Assembly: GCA_902511575.1 (NCBI GenBank) | Contig: CABXFU010000010.1 | Coordinates: 1-54,082 of the forward strand | Source of the DNA: an uncultured SAR86 cluster bacterium | GTDB taxonomy: Bacteria > Pseudomonadota > Gammaproteobacteria > Magnimaribacterales > D2472 | Length of the DNA: 54,082 nucleotides | Direction of reading: 5' to 3' | Shown: positions 1 to 8,422 of the stretch, in pieces | Numbering within the stretch: the stretch's first letter is position 1 | Layout of the letters: every line of letters starts with the position of its first letter | Program-made: the position numbers and the translations under genes | The notes under the pieces: model-generated | Told to the model about the DNA's origin: nothing | Databases searched by the model: none | The model's input: only the letters and a program-made list of their open reading frames with translations

Positions 1-810
1 ATCAATATTACAAACCCTTGATTCTTTTGAGTCCATGTTTTTGCTAACCAAAACCTCATTTGGTAGCAATATTTTCTCTGTTTCTAGAAGTTCCTTGGCA
101 TGACTCAGCATTGAGTCTTCGCAAAGTGAGATGCCTATATTGTTTCCCTGCGCTTTTAAAAAGGTGTTGGTAATGCCCCCGCCAGTCAGAACTTCGTCCG
201 AGATTTGTAAAAGGCTTTTAATTACTTCTAATTTTGAGGATACCTTTGAACCACCAACAATAGAAAGAGTGGGCGACTCTTGTAAGTCAGTAGCTTTCTT
301 TAATGCACGAGTTTCATCCTCTAATAAAAATCCAGCACATGATGAATGGGCAGCTTGAATTGCTCCATAGGTTGATGCATGAGGGCGATGAGATGTTCCA
401 AATGCATCAAAAACATACACATCGGCAAGATCGCTCAATTTTTTTGAGAGATCCAAATCATTAGTTAGTTCTCCAGATAAAAATCTAATGTTTTCAATAA
501 GAGAGATATTTGCATTAAAATTTACTTCATCTATTGAGGTAAACAATGGAATCTCTTGATTCAGAATTTCTCCAAGACTTTTAGCTACAGGCAATAATGA
601 AAATTTTGAATCAAATACTCCTGTCTCAGGTCTTCCAAAATGTGAGATCAAGATTATTTTTGAATTTTGTTTTTGAAGATATTGAAGGGTTGGAATGATC
701 GCAAGTATCCTAGCATCATCCAAAACATTACCGTCTTTTACAGGAACATTTAAATCAACTCTAAGAGCAACTGTCTTATTTAAGACATCTGTATCGCCCA
801 ATTTCCTCAT
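1..810 (-). CDS. pgk: Phosphoglycerate kinase, 3' end cut by window edge
   Basis: Glycolysis/gluconeogenesis enzyme transferring phosphate between 1,3-bisphosphoglycerate and ADP in the cytosol. Translating the minus strand from the ATG at 810 gives 270 open codons running off the window. The N-terminal substrate-domain signature RVDLNVPV is at residues 17-24, HFGRP at 57-61, a DAFGTSHR segment near 134-141 and the VGGSKVSSK motif near 180. The family is about 390 residues, so roughly the last third (nucleotide domain) is missing. Its ATG overlaps the TGA of the upstream transketolase gene (ATGA), indicating translational coupling in a tkt-pgk carbon-metabolism operon. Identification is firm. 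Confidence 0.95.
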   Translation of the reverse strand, partial: MRKLGDTDVLNKTVALRVDLNVPVKDGNVLDDARILAIIPTLQYLQKQNSKIILISHFGRPETGVFDSKFSLLPVAKSLGEILNQEIPLFTSIDEVNFNANISLIENIRFLSGELTNDLDLSKKLSDLADVYVFDAFGTSHRPHASTYGAIQAAHSSCAGFLLEDETRALKKATDLQESPTLSIVGGSKVSSKLEVIKSLLQISDEVLTGGGITNTFLKAQGNNIGISLCEDSMLSHAKELLETEKILLPNEVLVSKNMDSKESRVCNID

Positions 811-2798
811 TTTGTAAGCAGTTTCTTGGCTTCGGCAACTATGTTTTCTTCTGTAAAACCAAATTTAACCATCAGCTCACCTGCTGGAGCACTCTCACCA
901 AAAGTCTTCATTCCAATAATTTTATCATTGAGATTAACTAAGCCATGCCATGAATCTGGGTGAAGGGCTTCAACAACTAACTTTGGTATCTCTGGAGCTA
1001 CAACGCTATCTCTATAAGTCTGATCTTGCAGGTAGAACTTATCAAGACATGGAATAGATACAATATTTACTTTAAATCCATCATTTTGAATTGATTTAGC
1101 AGCCGCAAGAATTAACTGCACCTCACTTCCTGATGCAACCAGTGTAATATCTGCATCCTCTTCATGAGAGAGCAGATAACCTCCTTTTTGTATTAAGTTT
1201 ATTTGCTCTTTTGTTCTCTGAACAAATGGAAGATTTTGCCTTGATAAAATTAAGCTATGAGGAGTGTCTGAGGAAGTGATAGCCTCTTTCCAGCTTACAG
1301 CAGTCTCTATGATATCTGCTGGTCTCCAGTTATTTAAGTTTGGTGTGGCCCTTAAGGTTACAAGATGCTCAATAGGTTGATGAGTAGGACCATCTTCTCC
1401 TAGGCCTATGGAATCATGGGTATAGACAAAAATATTTGGGATTTCCATGAGAGCAGCCAAACGTACTGCATTCCTAGCGTAATCCATAAATACTAAAAAT
1501 GTACCACCATATGGTTTTAAGCCACCATGCAACAACATTCCATTCATCATGGCAGTCATTCCAAATTCTCTAACCCCATAAAATATATGGTTTCCTTGTG
1601 GATTATCAGGAAGCATCTCAGAGCTGGCTGAAGAATAAGTATTATTTGACCCAGTAAGATCAGCCGATCCACCAATAAGCTCTGGCAACTGCTCGCAAAA
1701 GAAATTCAAGCAAATCTCAGAAGCTTTTCTAGTTGCTAAATCTTTTTTATCGCCTGCTACTAACCCTTCTAGAAATTCTTGATAAAATTTTTCAAAGTCA
1801 TTGGGAAGCTCATTATTGATTAATCGTTCTAATTCATTAGAAAGCTCTGGATGCATTTTAGAATATTCATTCATCAGCTCATCCCATTCAGAATTATGCT
1901 TAGATCCAGCCTCTTTGGCATCCCATTCAGATTTAATATCCGCAGGAATATCAAAAGGTTCGTGCTGCCAGCCCAATTGATCTCTAGTTTTAATAATTTC
2001 TTCCTCGCCTAAAGCAGATCCATGAACACCTGATGTTCCTGCTTTGTTTGGTGATCCAAATCCAATTTCTGTTTTACAGCAAATTAAGGTTGGGCGACTT
2101 AATTCTTCTTGAGCATTTTTTATGGTCTCTAAGATTTGCTCAACATTGTGACCATCTACTTCAAGCACCTGCCAGTTATAACTTTCAAATCTTTGAATAG
2201 TATTATCTGTGAACCAGTTTTCAATTTCTCCATCAATTGAAATTCCATTTTCGTCATAAAAACAAATAAGTTTGCCCAAACCATGAGTTCCAGCAAAAGA
2301 GCAAACCTCATGAGAGATTCCCTCCATCAAGCAACCATCACCAAGAAATGTGTAGGTAAAATGATCAATTGGATGCAATCCATCGGTTTGATTAAACTTA
2401 CTTGCAAGCATCTTCTCGGCCAACGCCATCCCAACCGCATTGCCTATGCCTTGGCCTAAAGGACCAGTTGTAGTTTCTACACCCATGTCTAAATCTAATT
2501 CTGGATGCCCAGGAGTTTTAGATCCTATCTGTCTAAAATTTTTTAAATCTTCAATGCTTAAGTTATAACCAGTTAAATGAAGTAGGCTATATAACAACAT
2601 TGATCCATGACCATTTGATAAGACAAACCTATCTCGGTTAAACCAATGGGGATTTTCTGGGTTATGCTTTAAGTTATATCTCCAAAGGGCCACAGCTATA
2701 TCTGCCATGCCCATTGGCATGCCAGGATGGCCACTATTGGCTGCTTGAACAGCATCTATGGATAAAAACCTAATAGCGTTAGCAAGTTCTTTGTGCAT
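807..2798 (-). CDS. tktA: Transketolase
   Basis: Thiamine-diphosphate enzyme of the non-oxidative pentose phosphate pathway, moving two-carbon ketol units between sugar phosphates. The protein (663 residues from the chosen start) is full length. It shows the N-terminal KELANAIRFLSIDAVQ and SGHPGMPMG segments, the diphosphate-binding GDGCLMEGISHEV motif near residue 153, and the GLGEDGPTHQPIEHL pyrimidine-domain motif in the second half. The frame is open upstream to a TTG at 2828, but the ATG at 2798 aligns with the start of E. coli TktA and is preferred. Neither candidate has a clear Shine-Dalgarno sequence. Divergent from metK; overlaps pgk by four bases. Confidence 0.96.
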   Translation of the reverse strand: MHKELANAIRFLSIDAVQAANSGHPGMPMGMADIAVALWRYNLKHNPENPHWFNRDRFVLSNGHGSMLLYSLLHLTGYNLSIEDLKNFRQIGSKTPGHPELDLDMGVETTTGPLGQGIGNAVGMALAEKMLASKFNQTDGLHPIDHFTYTFLGDGCLMEGISHEVCSFAGTHGLGKLICFYDENGISIDGEIENWFTDNTIQRFESYNWQVLEVDGHNVEQILETIKNAQEELSRPTLICCKTEIGFGSPNKAGTSGVHGSALGEEEIIKTRDQLGWQHEPFDIPADIKSEWDAKEAGSKHNSEWDELMNEYSKMHPELSNELERLINNELPNDFEKFYQEFLEGLVAGDKKDLATRKASEICLNFFCEQLPELIGGSADLTGSNNTYSSASSEMLPDNPQGNHIFYGVREFGMTAMMNGMLLHGGLKPYGGTFLVFMDYARNAVRLAALMEIPNIFVYTHDSIGLGEDGPTHQPIEHLVTLRATPNLNNWRPADIIETAVSWKEAITSSDTPHSLILSRQNLPFVQRTKEQINLIQKGGYLLSHEEDADITLVASGSEVQLILAAAKSIQNDGFKVNIVSIPCLDKFYLQDQTYRDSVVAPEIPKLVVEALHPDSWHGLVNLNDKIIGMKTFGESAPAGELMVKFGFTEENIVAEAKKLLTK

Positions 2799-2947
2799 GT
2801 TTTTTGCAAATAATTTAGGACATAACAATCATAATATGAGGCAGAAATTATTTATATATATATTTGAGTTTATTTGTTAAAACAACTAAGATTCTTCCTA
2901 GAAAAAGTGATTTGTTCCTGATTGCATACTAAAACTGCTAAATAGGA

Positions 2948-2963
2948 CACCAATTTTTTGGTG
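2948..2963 (+). promoter_or_regulatory. Perfect hairpin in the tkt-metK divergent region
   Basis: CACCAA and TTGGTG form a perfect 6-bp stem around TTTT, 50 bases before the metK start. There is no following T-run, so it does not look like an intrinsic terminator. The 214-base gap between the tkt and metK starts also holds two TTTACA hexamers at 2976-2981 and 2985-2990, but I could not assign a convincing promoter pair. A leader stem-loop or an operator are both possible. Confidence 0.35.
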
Positions 2964-3012
2964 ATAAATTTAATTTTTACAATTTTTACATAACTACGTA
3001 CACGAGGAAATT

Positions 3013-4167
3013 ATGAGCTACATCTTTACATCTGAATCAGTTTCTGGGGGTCATCCCGATAAAGTTTGTGATCAGGTATCTGACGCAGTCTTGGATGCAT
3101 ATTTAGCAGAGGACCCTAACAGTAGAGTCGCATGTGAAACCATGATTAAAAATAATATGGTTTTTATTGCTGGAGAGATTACTTCTTTAGGAAGTCCAGA
3201 CCTTGAACCAGTTGTTAGGAAAACTATCAATGATATTGGTTATAACTCTGATGAGTATGGATTTAATGGTGATACCTGCGAGTTCACTAATCTTGTTTTT
3301 GAACAATCTCCAGATATATCTCAGGGTGTAACTGAGGGCGAAGGAGAAAATCTAGAACAAGGAGCTGGCGATCAAGGTCTAATGTTTGGATATGCTTGCA
3401 AAGAAACAGACTCGTTGATGCCGCTTCCAATTGATCTTTCGCATAGGTTGGTTAAAAAACAAGCGGACGTTATGAAAAGTGCAGAAATTAAATGGCTGAG
3501 ACCTGATGCAAAGAGTCAAGTCAGTGTAATTTATTCTGATGATGGCAAAACCATTGAGGGCCTTTCTGCTGTCGTTCTATCAACTCAGCACGATGAAGAT
3601 GTAACTCAAGAAGAAATCAAAGCTGAGGTAATGGATAAAATTATCAAACCTATTGTCCCTGAGGAATGGCTTCTTGATTCAACAAATATTTACATTAATC
3701 CAACAGGTAAATTTGTTATTGGTGGGCCTGTTGGTGATTGTGGTCTCACTGGAAGAAAAATAATTGTAGATACTTATGGGGGTATGGCTCGTCACGGTGG
3801 AGGGGCTTTCTCTGGAAAGGATCCGTCAAAAGTAGATAGATCTGCTGCATATGCTTCTAGATATGTCGCTAAAAATATTGTGGCTGCAGGGCTTGCAGAT
3901 TATTGTGAGATTCAGGTCTCATATGCAATTGGTGTTGCAAAACCAACATCTATACATGTGGAAACTTTTAATAGCGAAAAAATATCAAAAGAATCAATTA
4001 TTAAAATAGTTGAAGAGGAGTTTGATTTAAGACCAAAAAGCTTAATTAATATGTTAGATCTTAAGCGACCTATTTATCTTTCAACTGCAGCGTATGGACA
4101 CTTTGGAAGGTCTGATATTGATCTAACTTGGGAAAAAACAGATAAAGCAGATCAAATTTCACAATAA
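3013..4167 (+). CDS. metK: S-adenosylmethionine synthetase
   Basis: Makes S-adenosylmethionine from methionine and ATP in the cytosol. The 384 residues match the normal family length. Visible signatures are GHPDK at residues 13-17 (ATP/methionine site), the [10 protein letters not shown] hexapeptide region near 120, and the glycine-rich phosphate loop [16 protein letters not shown] near 262. The ATG at 3013 follows a GAGGAAA Shine-Dalgarno sequence at good spacing. ahcY lies 78 bases downstream on the same strand, so SAM production and disposal of its product SAH are encoded together. The intergenic region carries a possible RNA switch. Confidence 0.97.
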   Translation: MSYIFTSESVSGGHPDKVCDQVSDAVLDAYLAEDPNSRVACETMIKNNMVFIAGEITSLGSPDLEPVVRKTINDIGYNSDEYGFNGDTCEFTNLVFEQSPDISQGVTEGEGENLEQGAGDQGLMFGYACKETDSLMPLPIDLSHRLVKKQADVMKSAEIKWLRPDAKSQVSVIYSDDGKTIEGLSAVVLSTQHDEDVTQEEIKAEVMDKIIKPIVPEEWLLDSTNIYINPTGKFVIGGPVGDCGLTGRKIIVDTYGGMARHGGGAFSGKDPSKVDRSAAYASRYVAKNIVAAGLADYCEIQVSYAIGVAKPTSIHVETFNSEKISKESIIKIVEEEFDLRPKSLINMLDLKRPIYLSTAAYGHFGRSDIDLTWEKTDKADQISQ

Positions 4168-4183
4168 AGTCTGATTTAACGAT

Positions 4184-4222
4184 ATAAGGATGCATTTACA
4201 ACCTTATTTTATGTAGAATGCA
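4184..4222 (+). promoter_or_regulatory. Pseudoknot-capable leader element before ahcY
   Basis: ATAAGG (4184-4189) pairs with CCTTAT (4202-4207). The loop of that stem contains TGCATT (4191-4196), which pairs with AATGCA (4217-4222). The two 6-bp helices interlock as an H-type pseudoknot, or compete as alternative hairpins. The element ends 13 bases before the GGAG ribosome-binding site (4236-4239) of ahcY. Its place between a SAM-making and an SAH-consuming gene suggests a SAM or SAH sensor, but it does not match a class I can name, and a weak metK terminator is an alternative. Confidence 0.4.
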
Positions 4223-4245
4223 ACTAAAATTTACTGGAGTAAATA

Positions 4246-5640
4246 ATGGAAAATGATTATAAAGTAGCGGATATGAGCCTTGCAGATTTTGGCAGAAGGG
4301 AAATATCTTTAGCTGAAAATGAAATGCCAGCTTTAATGGCTCTTAGGACAAAATATAAAGAAGCTCAGCCTCTTAAGGGTGCAAAAGTTATGGGGTGTAT
4401 CCATATGACCATTCAAACAGCGGTGCTTATAGAAACATTGGTAGACCTGGGTGCAGAAGTTCGCTGGTCTGGCTGTAATATTTTCTCAACTCAAGATCAT
4501 GCAGCCGCTGCAATAGCTGCAGCTGGAATCCCTGTTTTTGCTTGGAAAGGACAAACAGATGAAGAGTTTGATTGGTGCATTGAGCAAACAATCGTGCAAG
4601 ATGATAAACCATGGGATGCAAATATGATCCTTGATGATGGTGGCGACTTGACACATATGGTTCATACTAAATTTCCAGATATGCTTGAAACAATTCATGG
4701 CATTTCAGAAGAAACTACTACTGGTGTTCATAGGCTGAAAGCTATGCTAGAAAGCAACAGCCTAAAAGTGCCAGCAATCAATGTAAATGACTCAGTGACT
4801 AAGTCTAAAAATGATAATAAATATGGATGCAGACACAGTTTAAATGATGCAATTAAAAGAGGAACTGATATGTTTCTCTCTTCGAAGAAAGCACTTGTCA
4901 TTGGATATGGAGATGTTGGCAAAGGGTCTGCTCTGAGTCTTGCTCAAGAGGGAATGATTGTAAGAGTGGTTGAATCCGATCCAATATGTGCAATGCAAGC
5001 CTGCATGGATGGGTTTGAGGTTGTTTCAACTTACAATAATGGTGTTGTCACAAGAGATGTAAAGGACATTAATCTTGGCATACTTGAAGATACTGACTTA
5101 ATAGTAACTACTACCGGAAATGTAAATGTTTGCGATGAAGCGATGTTACGATCAGTAAAAAACACTGCTGTGATATGCAACATAGGTCACTTTGACAATG
5201 AGATAGACACTCAGTTCATGCGAGATAAATGGTATTGGGAAGAAATCAAGCCTCAAGTTCATAGAGTATTTAGAGATACTTCTCCATCAGAAACTCCAGA
5301 CCTGCAAAGTAAAAACTATATTATTCTTCTGGCTGAAGGCAGGCTTGTTAACCTAGGCAATGCAACAGGTCATCCAAGCAGAATCATGGATGGATCATTT
5401 GCTAATCAAGTTTTAGCCCAAATGTATCTATATGAACAAGGCTTTGCAAATGTTAATGATGCAGATAAGCAAAAAGAAATGTTAACGGTTAAGGTTCTTC
5501 CAAAAAAATTAGATGAAGAAGTTGCTGAGCTAATGGTTCAAGGCTTTGGAGGCACAATAACAAAATTAACAGGTGAGCAGGCTGAGTACATTAATGTGCC
5601 TGTTGATGGGCCGTTTAAAGAGGAAGAGTACAAATACTAA
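4246..5640 (+). CDS. ahcY: Adenosylhomocysteinase (SAH hydrolase)
   Basis: NAD-dependent hydrolysis of S-adenosylhomocysteine to adenosine and homocysteine, relieving product inhibition of methyltransferases. At 464 residues it is a full bacterial-length enzyme. The NAD-binding GYGDVGKG loop is at residues 220-227, the substrate-domain [11 protein letters not shown] is near 130-140, [19 protein letters not shown] (near 181-199) holds the catalytic lysine and asparagine, and the C-terminal EEYKY tail matches the family's terminal Tyr-containing tail. The ATG at 4246 follows GGAG. Downstream of metK; followed by two terminator-like hairpins. Confidence 0.97.
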   Translation: MENDYKVADMSLADFGRREISLAENEMPALMALRTKYKEAQPLKGAKVMGCIHMTIQTAVLIETLVDLGAEVRWSGCNIFSTQDHAAAAIAAAGIPVFAWKGQTDEEFDWCIEQTIVQDDKPWDANMILDDGGDLTHMVHTKFPDMLETIHGISEETTTGVHRLKAMLESNSLKVPAINVNDSVTKSKNDNKYGCRHSLNDAIKRGTDMFLSSKKALVIGYGDVGKGSALSLAQEGMIVRVVESDPICAMQACMDGFEVVSTYNNGVVTRDVKDINLGILEDTDLIVTTTGNVNVCDEAMLRSVKNTAVICNIGHFDNEIDTQFMRDKWYWEEIKPQVHRVFRDTSPSETPDLQSKNYIILLAEGRLVNLGNATGHPSRIMDGSFANQVLAQMYLYEQGFANVNDADKQKEMLTVKVLPKKLDEEVAELMVQGFGGTITKLTGEQAEYINVPVDGPFKEEEYKY

Positions 5641-5656
5641 TCTAATTAGTTTTTTT
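5636..5656 (+). terminator. A/T-rich terminator-like hairpin at the ahcY stop
   Basis: ACTAAT (5636-5641) and ATTAGT (5645-5650) form a 6-bp stem with a 3-base loop, followed directly by a run of T. The ahcY stop codon lies in the left arm. The stem is weak, so this may only help the stronger hairpin about 20 bases downstream. Confidence 0.4.
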
Positions 5657-5672
5657 CTAATAAATTACTCAT

Positions 5673-5707
5673 AATAGGCGGATGAAAGTTCGCCTATTTT
5701 TCTTTTT
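5673..5707 (+). terminator. Rho-independent terminator of ahcY
   Basis: AATAGGCG (5673-5680) pairs perfectly with CGCCTATT (5691-5698) around a 10-base loop and is followed by a T-rich tract. This is a convincing intrinsic terminator for metK/ahcY transcripts. The loop contains the ATG of the small lipoprotein gene that follows, so terminator and start codon are nested. Confidence 0.7.
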
Positions 5708-5783
5708 GGTACTAGTTTCTTTTTTGGTTATAGGTTGCGGGATGAAAGCACCAATACCATCTGAAACTCTCTTAAATATTTAA
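5682..5783 (+). CDS. lptM: Very small LptM/YifL-like lipoprotein
   Basis: A 33-residue open frame encodes Met-Lys-Val-Arg, a hydrophobic stretch (residues 5-18) and a lipobox-like VIGC with the lipidated cysteine at residue 19. It is followed by GMKAP, resembling the GCGxKGP signature of the LptM (YifL/LppL) family. In enterobacteria and pseudomonads this lipoprotein gene lies just upstream of lysA or dapF, as here. LptM assists maturation of the LPS translocon at the outer membrane. The mature peptide would be only 15 residues. No well-spaced ribosome-binding site is visible, and the ATG is in the loop of the ahcY terminator. Function is inferred from motif and position. Confidence 0.65.
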   Translation: MKVRLFFFLVLVSFLVIGCGMKAPIPSETLLNI

Positions 5784-5791
5784 ATCCCTTT

Positions 5792-7036
5792 ATGGATCAT
5801 TTTCATTACAAAGAAAACGAACTGTTTGCTGAAGAAGTTGCACTAAACGATGTGGCAGAAAAATATGGGACTCCAGCCTTTGTTTATAGTAAAGCTACAC
5901 TTGAAAGACATGCTAAAGCATATATAAATTCCTTCAAATCTATGGATGGACTTGTATGTTTTTCAGTAAAAGCATTATCCAATATTTCAATTTTAAAAAT
6001 TTTAAAAAATTCTGGCTGTGGATTTGATATCGTTTCTGGTGGTGAGCTTCATAGGGCGCTTTTAGCTGGCGCAGACCCCAAAACAATTATTTTTTCAGGG
6101 GTTGGAAAATCAAAGACCGAAATGATAGCCGGCATTGAAAATGACATCTTCTCTTTTAATATTGAGTCTGAGCAAGAGCTTGATCAGCTAAGCATGGTTG
6201 CCGCAGAAATGAAAAAAATAGCTCCAGTAGCAATAAGATTTAATCCAAATGTTGACGCTGGGGTGCACGAATTTACAAAAACAGGAAGAAAATCCGATAA
6301 GTTTGGCGTAAGCATTGAAGCTGCTAAAGATCTTGTGAAAAATTGCAGTGAAAGCAAAAGCCTTAAACTTGTAGGTTTAACGTGCCATATTGGATCACAA
6401 ATCATGGAACTCAATGGCTTTGAAGAAGCGGCTACCCAAGCTCTAGAGATTTTGGTTGAGCTAGATAAACTAAATATTAATTTAGATTTTATAGACATGG
6501 GTGGTGGCCTAGGTGTTAACTATGTGGGAGAGGAAACTGTTCAACCAATTGAATTAATTCAATGTTATGAAAAAATATTTTCTGGAAGAAGTGAAAGATT
6601 GATACTTGAACCAGGCCGATCTATTTCAGCTAATGCTGGGGTCATGCTCACAAGGGTTGAATATGAGAAAAATGATTTTCTTATTGCTGATGCTGCCATG
6701 AATGATTTATTGCGACCTTCACTCTATCAAGCCCATCATGATGTTTGGCCTGTAACAAAAAATAATGACGCTACGCAATCCAATGTTAATCTTGTGGGTC
6801 CTATCTGTGAAACTGGAGACTTCTTAGCAAAAAATATTGATAGCAAGAGCTCAAAAGGAGATCTTTTGGCTGTTAAGACTGTTGGTGCATATGGTTTTGT
6901 TATGAGTTCAAACTACAATTCAAGACCTAGGGCTGCTGAAATTATTGTCGACAAAGATAAATTCTATTTAATAAGAAAAAGAGAAGATTACTCTTCTCTT
7001 ACTGCTCTTGAAGAGGGGTTAGATGCTCAAATTTAA
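5792..7036 (+). CDS. lysA: Diaminopimelate decarboxylase
   Basis: PLP enzyme for the last step of lysine synthesis, decarboxylating meso-diaminopimelate. The 414 residues show the fold-type III PLP lysine in CFSVKALSN (K60), the HIGSQI segment, the phosphate-binding GGGLG, EPGRS near residue 277, and the CETGD motif contributed across the dimer interface near 344. The start lies 8 bases after the small lipoprotein stop, and the 3' end overlaps dapF by 14 bases. The lipoprotein-lysA-dapF-DUF484-xerC order is the classical gammaproteobacterial one. Confidence 0.96.
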   Translation: MDHFHYKENELFAEEVALNDVAEKYGTPAFVYSKATLERHAKAYINSFKSMDGLVCFSVKALSNISILKILKNSGCGFDIVSGGELHRALLAGADPKTIIFSGVGKSKTEMIAGIENDIFSFNIESEQELDQLSMVAAEMKKIAPVAIRFNPNVDAGVHEFTKTGRKSDKFGVSIEAAKDLVKNCSESKSLKLVGLTCHIGSQIMELNGFEEAATQALEILVELDKLNINLDFIDMGGGLGVNYVGEETVQPIELIQCYEKIFSGRSERLILEPGRSISANAGVMLTRVEYEKNDFLIADAAMNDLLRPSLYQAHHDVWPVTKNNDATQSNVNLVGPICETGDFLAKNIDSKSSKGDLLAVKTVGAYGFVMSSNYNSRPRAAEIIVDKDKFYLIRKREDYSSLTALEEGLDAQI

Positions 7037-7808
7037 AAAAATGCATGGGAATGGCAATGACTTTATTGTTATAGAGAATCTTACCGAAATGCATGCATTA
7101 TCAAAATCTCAATTAATTAAGATGGGAGATAGAAAAAAGGGTCTTGGATTTGACCAGCTGATTACTATCAATCCACCAATAAATTCTAAACATGATTTTT
7201 ATGTCAAATTTTATAATTCAGATGGTTCTGAGGCTGACATGTGTATGAATGGAGTTAGATCAGTTGGAGCATTTCTTTGGGAAGCTGAGCTTGCACCGAA
7301 AAAACCTTTGGTGTTAAGCACGAAATCTAAGCCTGTATTAATTAAACCAACAGGGTCTAAAAAAGTTAAGGTTGTCATAGACTATCCAGTGCAAAAAGAG
7401 GTTCCAAAAGCAGAAGCTCAGTTCTTAGATAAATGTGCTTTAAAAAAATATAAATTTATTAATGCTGGTAATCAGCACTTAATTATAGAAACAAAAAAAG
7501 TTTTTTCTTTTGATCTAGATGAACTGTCTTCAAAACTTAGAAAAAGAAAGTTTTTTGCAGGTGTGAATATTTCATTATTTTCTAAACAATCAAAAAGTCT
7601 TGAGCTTAGGACCAATGAAGCTGGGGCTGGAGAAACTTTATCATGTGGCTCAGCTTCTGCAGCAACTGCAAGCTTCAATATCAATGATAGATTACCTATT
7701 AAAATTATTTCTGCTGGGGGTGAGCTTAGCCTCAGAAAAATAAATGATAAGCTAGAAATGATTGGACCAGCTGAATTTATCTGTGAGGGAACATGGCTAA
7801 AAAACTAG
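7023..7808 (+). CDS. dapF: Diaminopimelate epimerase
   Basis: Cofactor-independent epimerase converting LL- to meso-diaminopimelate for lysine and peptidoglycan. The 261 residues contain both catalytic cysteines: C74 in ADMCMNGVRS and C208 in GAGETLSCGSAS. The first motif reads CMNG rather than the common CGNG, but the cysteine is kept. The N-terminal KMHGNGNDF motif is intact. It overlaps lysA by 14 bases and the next gene by 16, consistent with a coupled operon. Confidence 0.95.
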   Translation: MLKFKKMHGNGNDFIVIENLTEMHALSKSQLIKMGDRKKGLGFDQLITINPPINSKHDFYVKFYNSDGSEADMCMNGVRSVGAFLWEAELAPKKPLVLSTKSKPVLIKPTGSKKVKVVIDYPVQKEVPKAEAQFLDKCALKKYKFINAGNQHLIIETKKVFSFDLDELSSKLRKRKFFAGVNISLFSKQSKSLELRTNEAGAGETLSCGSASAATASFNINDRLPIKIISAGGELSLRKINDKLEMIGPAEFICEGTWLKN

Positions 7809-8422
7809 ACGCCAAAGATGTTGAACTTTATTTGTTAGAAAATACTGATTTCTTTCTTTCCAGAGAATCTCTTGTCAGCGAGTTAAGCTTTAAGCATGAT
7901 GCAGACGGGGCAACTTCACTTCTAGAAATGCAAGTACGAAAACTAAGAGATGAGCAATCAAGGCTTATGGATATGCTTTCAGGTTTTGTTTCAACTGGTA
8001 AAGAAAATGAAGAGCTGTTCTTTAAATCAAAAAATTTAACCTTGTCATTAATTACCTCTAAAAATTTTGATGAGGTGAAAAAAACTGTTGAATCATTCTT
8101 TGAGAAAAACTTTGAAATTGATTCATGTATTTTAGAGGCTCTATCAGATCCTGAATTACAGGAACTTGAAAGTAAAACAGGATTGGGTATGAGCAAGGAT
8201 GTGATTCATATGGGGCCCTTATCCAAAGAAAAAATGGATGCATTCTTTTCTTCTGACTCTGTAAAATCTGCAGTGATAAGTGTGATGAAATTAAAGAAAG
8301 GTTTTGCCCTGTTAAAAATAGGATCTAATGAACCGACCAAATACCTTGGTGATGGAGACACAACTTTTATTGAGTACATTCGAGATATTATTGTTAGAGT
8401 CCTTGAATCAAAAGAGGCATGA
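7793..8422 (+). CDS. DUF484 (YigA-like) protein
   Basis: A 209-residue soluble protein of the DUF484 family, whose members sit between dapF and xerC in many gammaproteobacteria. The N-terminal LYLLENTDFFLSRESLVSELSF and EMQVRKLRDEQSRL segments are typical. The C-terminal part resembles a GAF-like domain. No catalytic residues are recognisable and the function is unknown. It overlaps dapF by 16 bases and xerC by 4. Confidence 0.85.
   Translation: MAKKLDAKDVELYLLENTDFFLSRESLVSELSFKHDADGATSLLEMQVRKLRDEQSRLMDMLSGFVSTGKENEELFFKSKNLTLSLITSKNFDEVKKTVESFFEKNFEIDSCILEALSDPELQELESKTGLGMSKDVIHMGPLSKEKMDAFFSSDSVKSAVISVMKLKKGFALLKIGSNEPTKYLGDGDTTFIEYIRDIIVRVLESKEA

Noticed and set aside
131-358. 75-codon plus-strand open frame
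   Set aside because: It is antisense to pgk, whose minus-strand frame carries clear family motifs through the whole segment.
4168-4245. Known SAM-II riboswitch
   Set aside because: Only a short TGATTTAAC-like stretch resembles it; the stem and loop order differs, so I kept it as an unclassified pseudoknot candidate.
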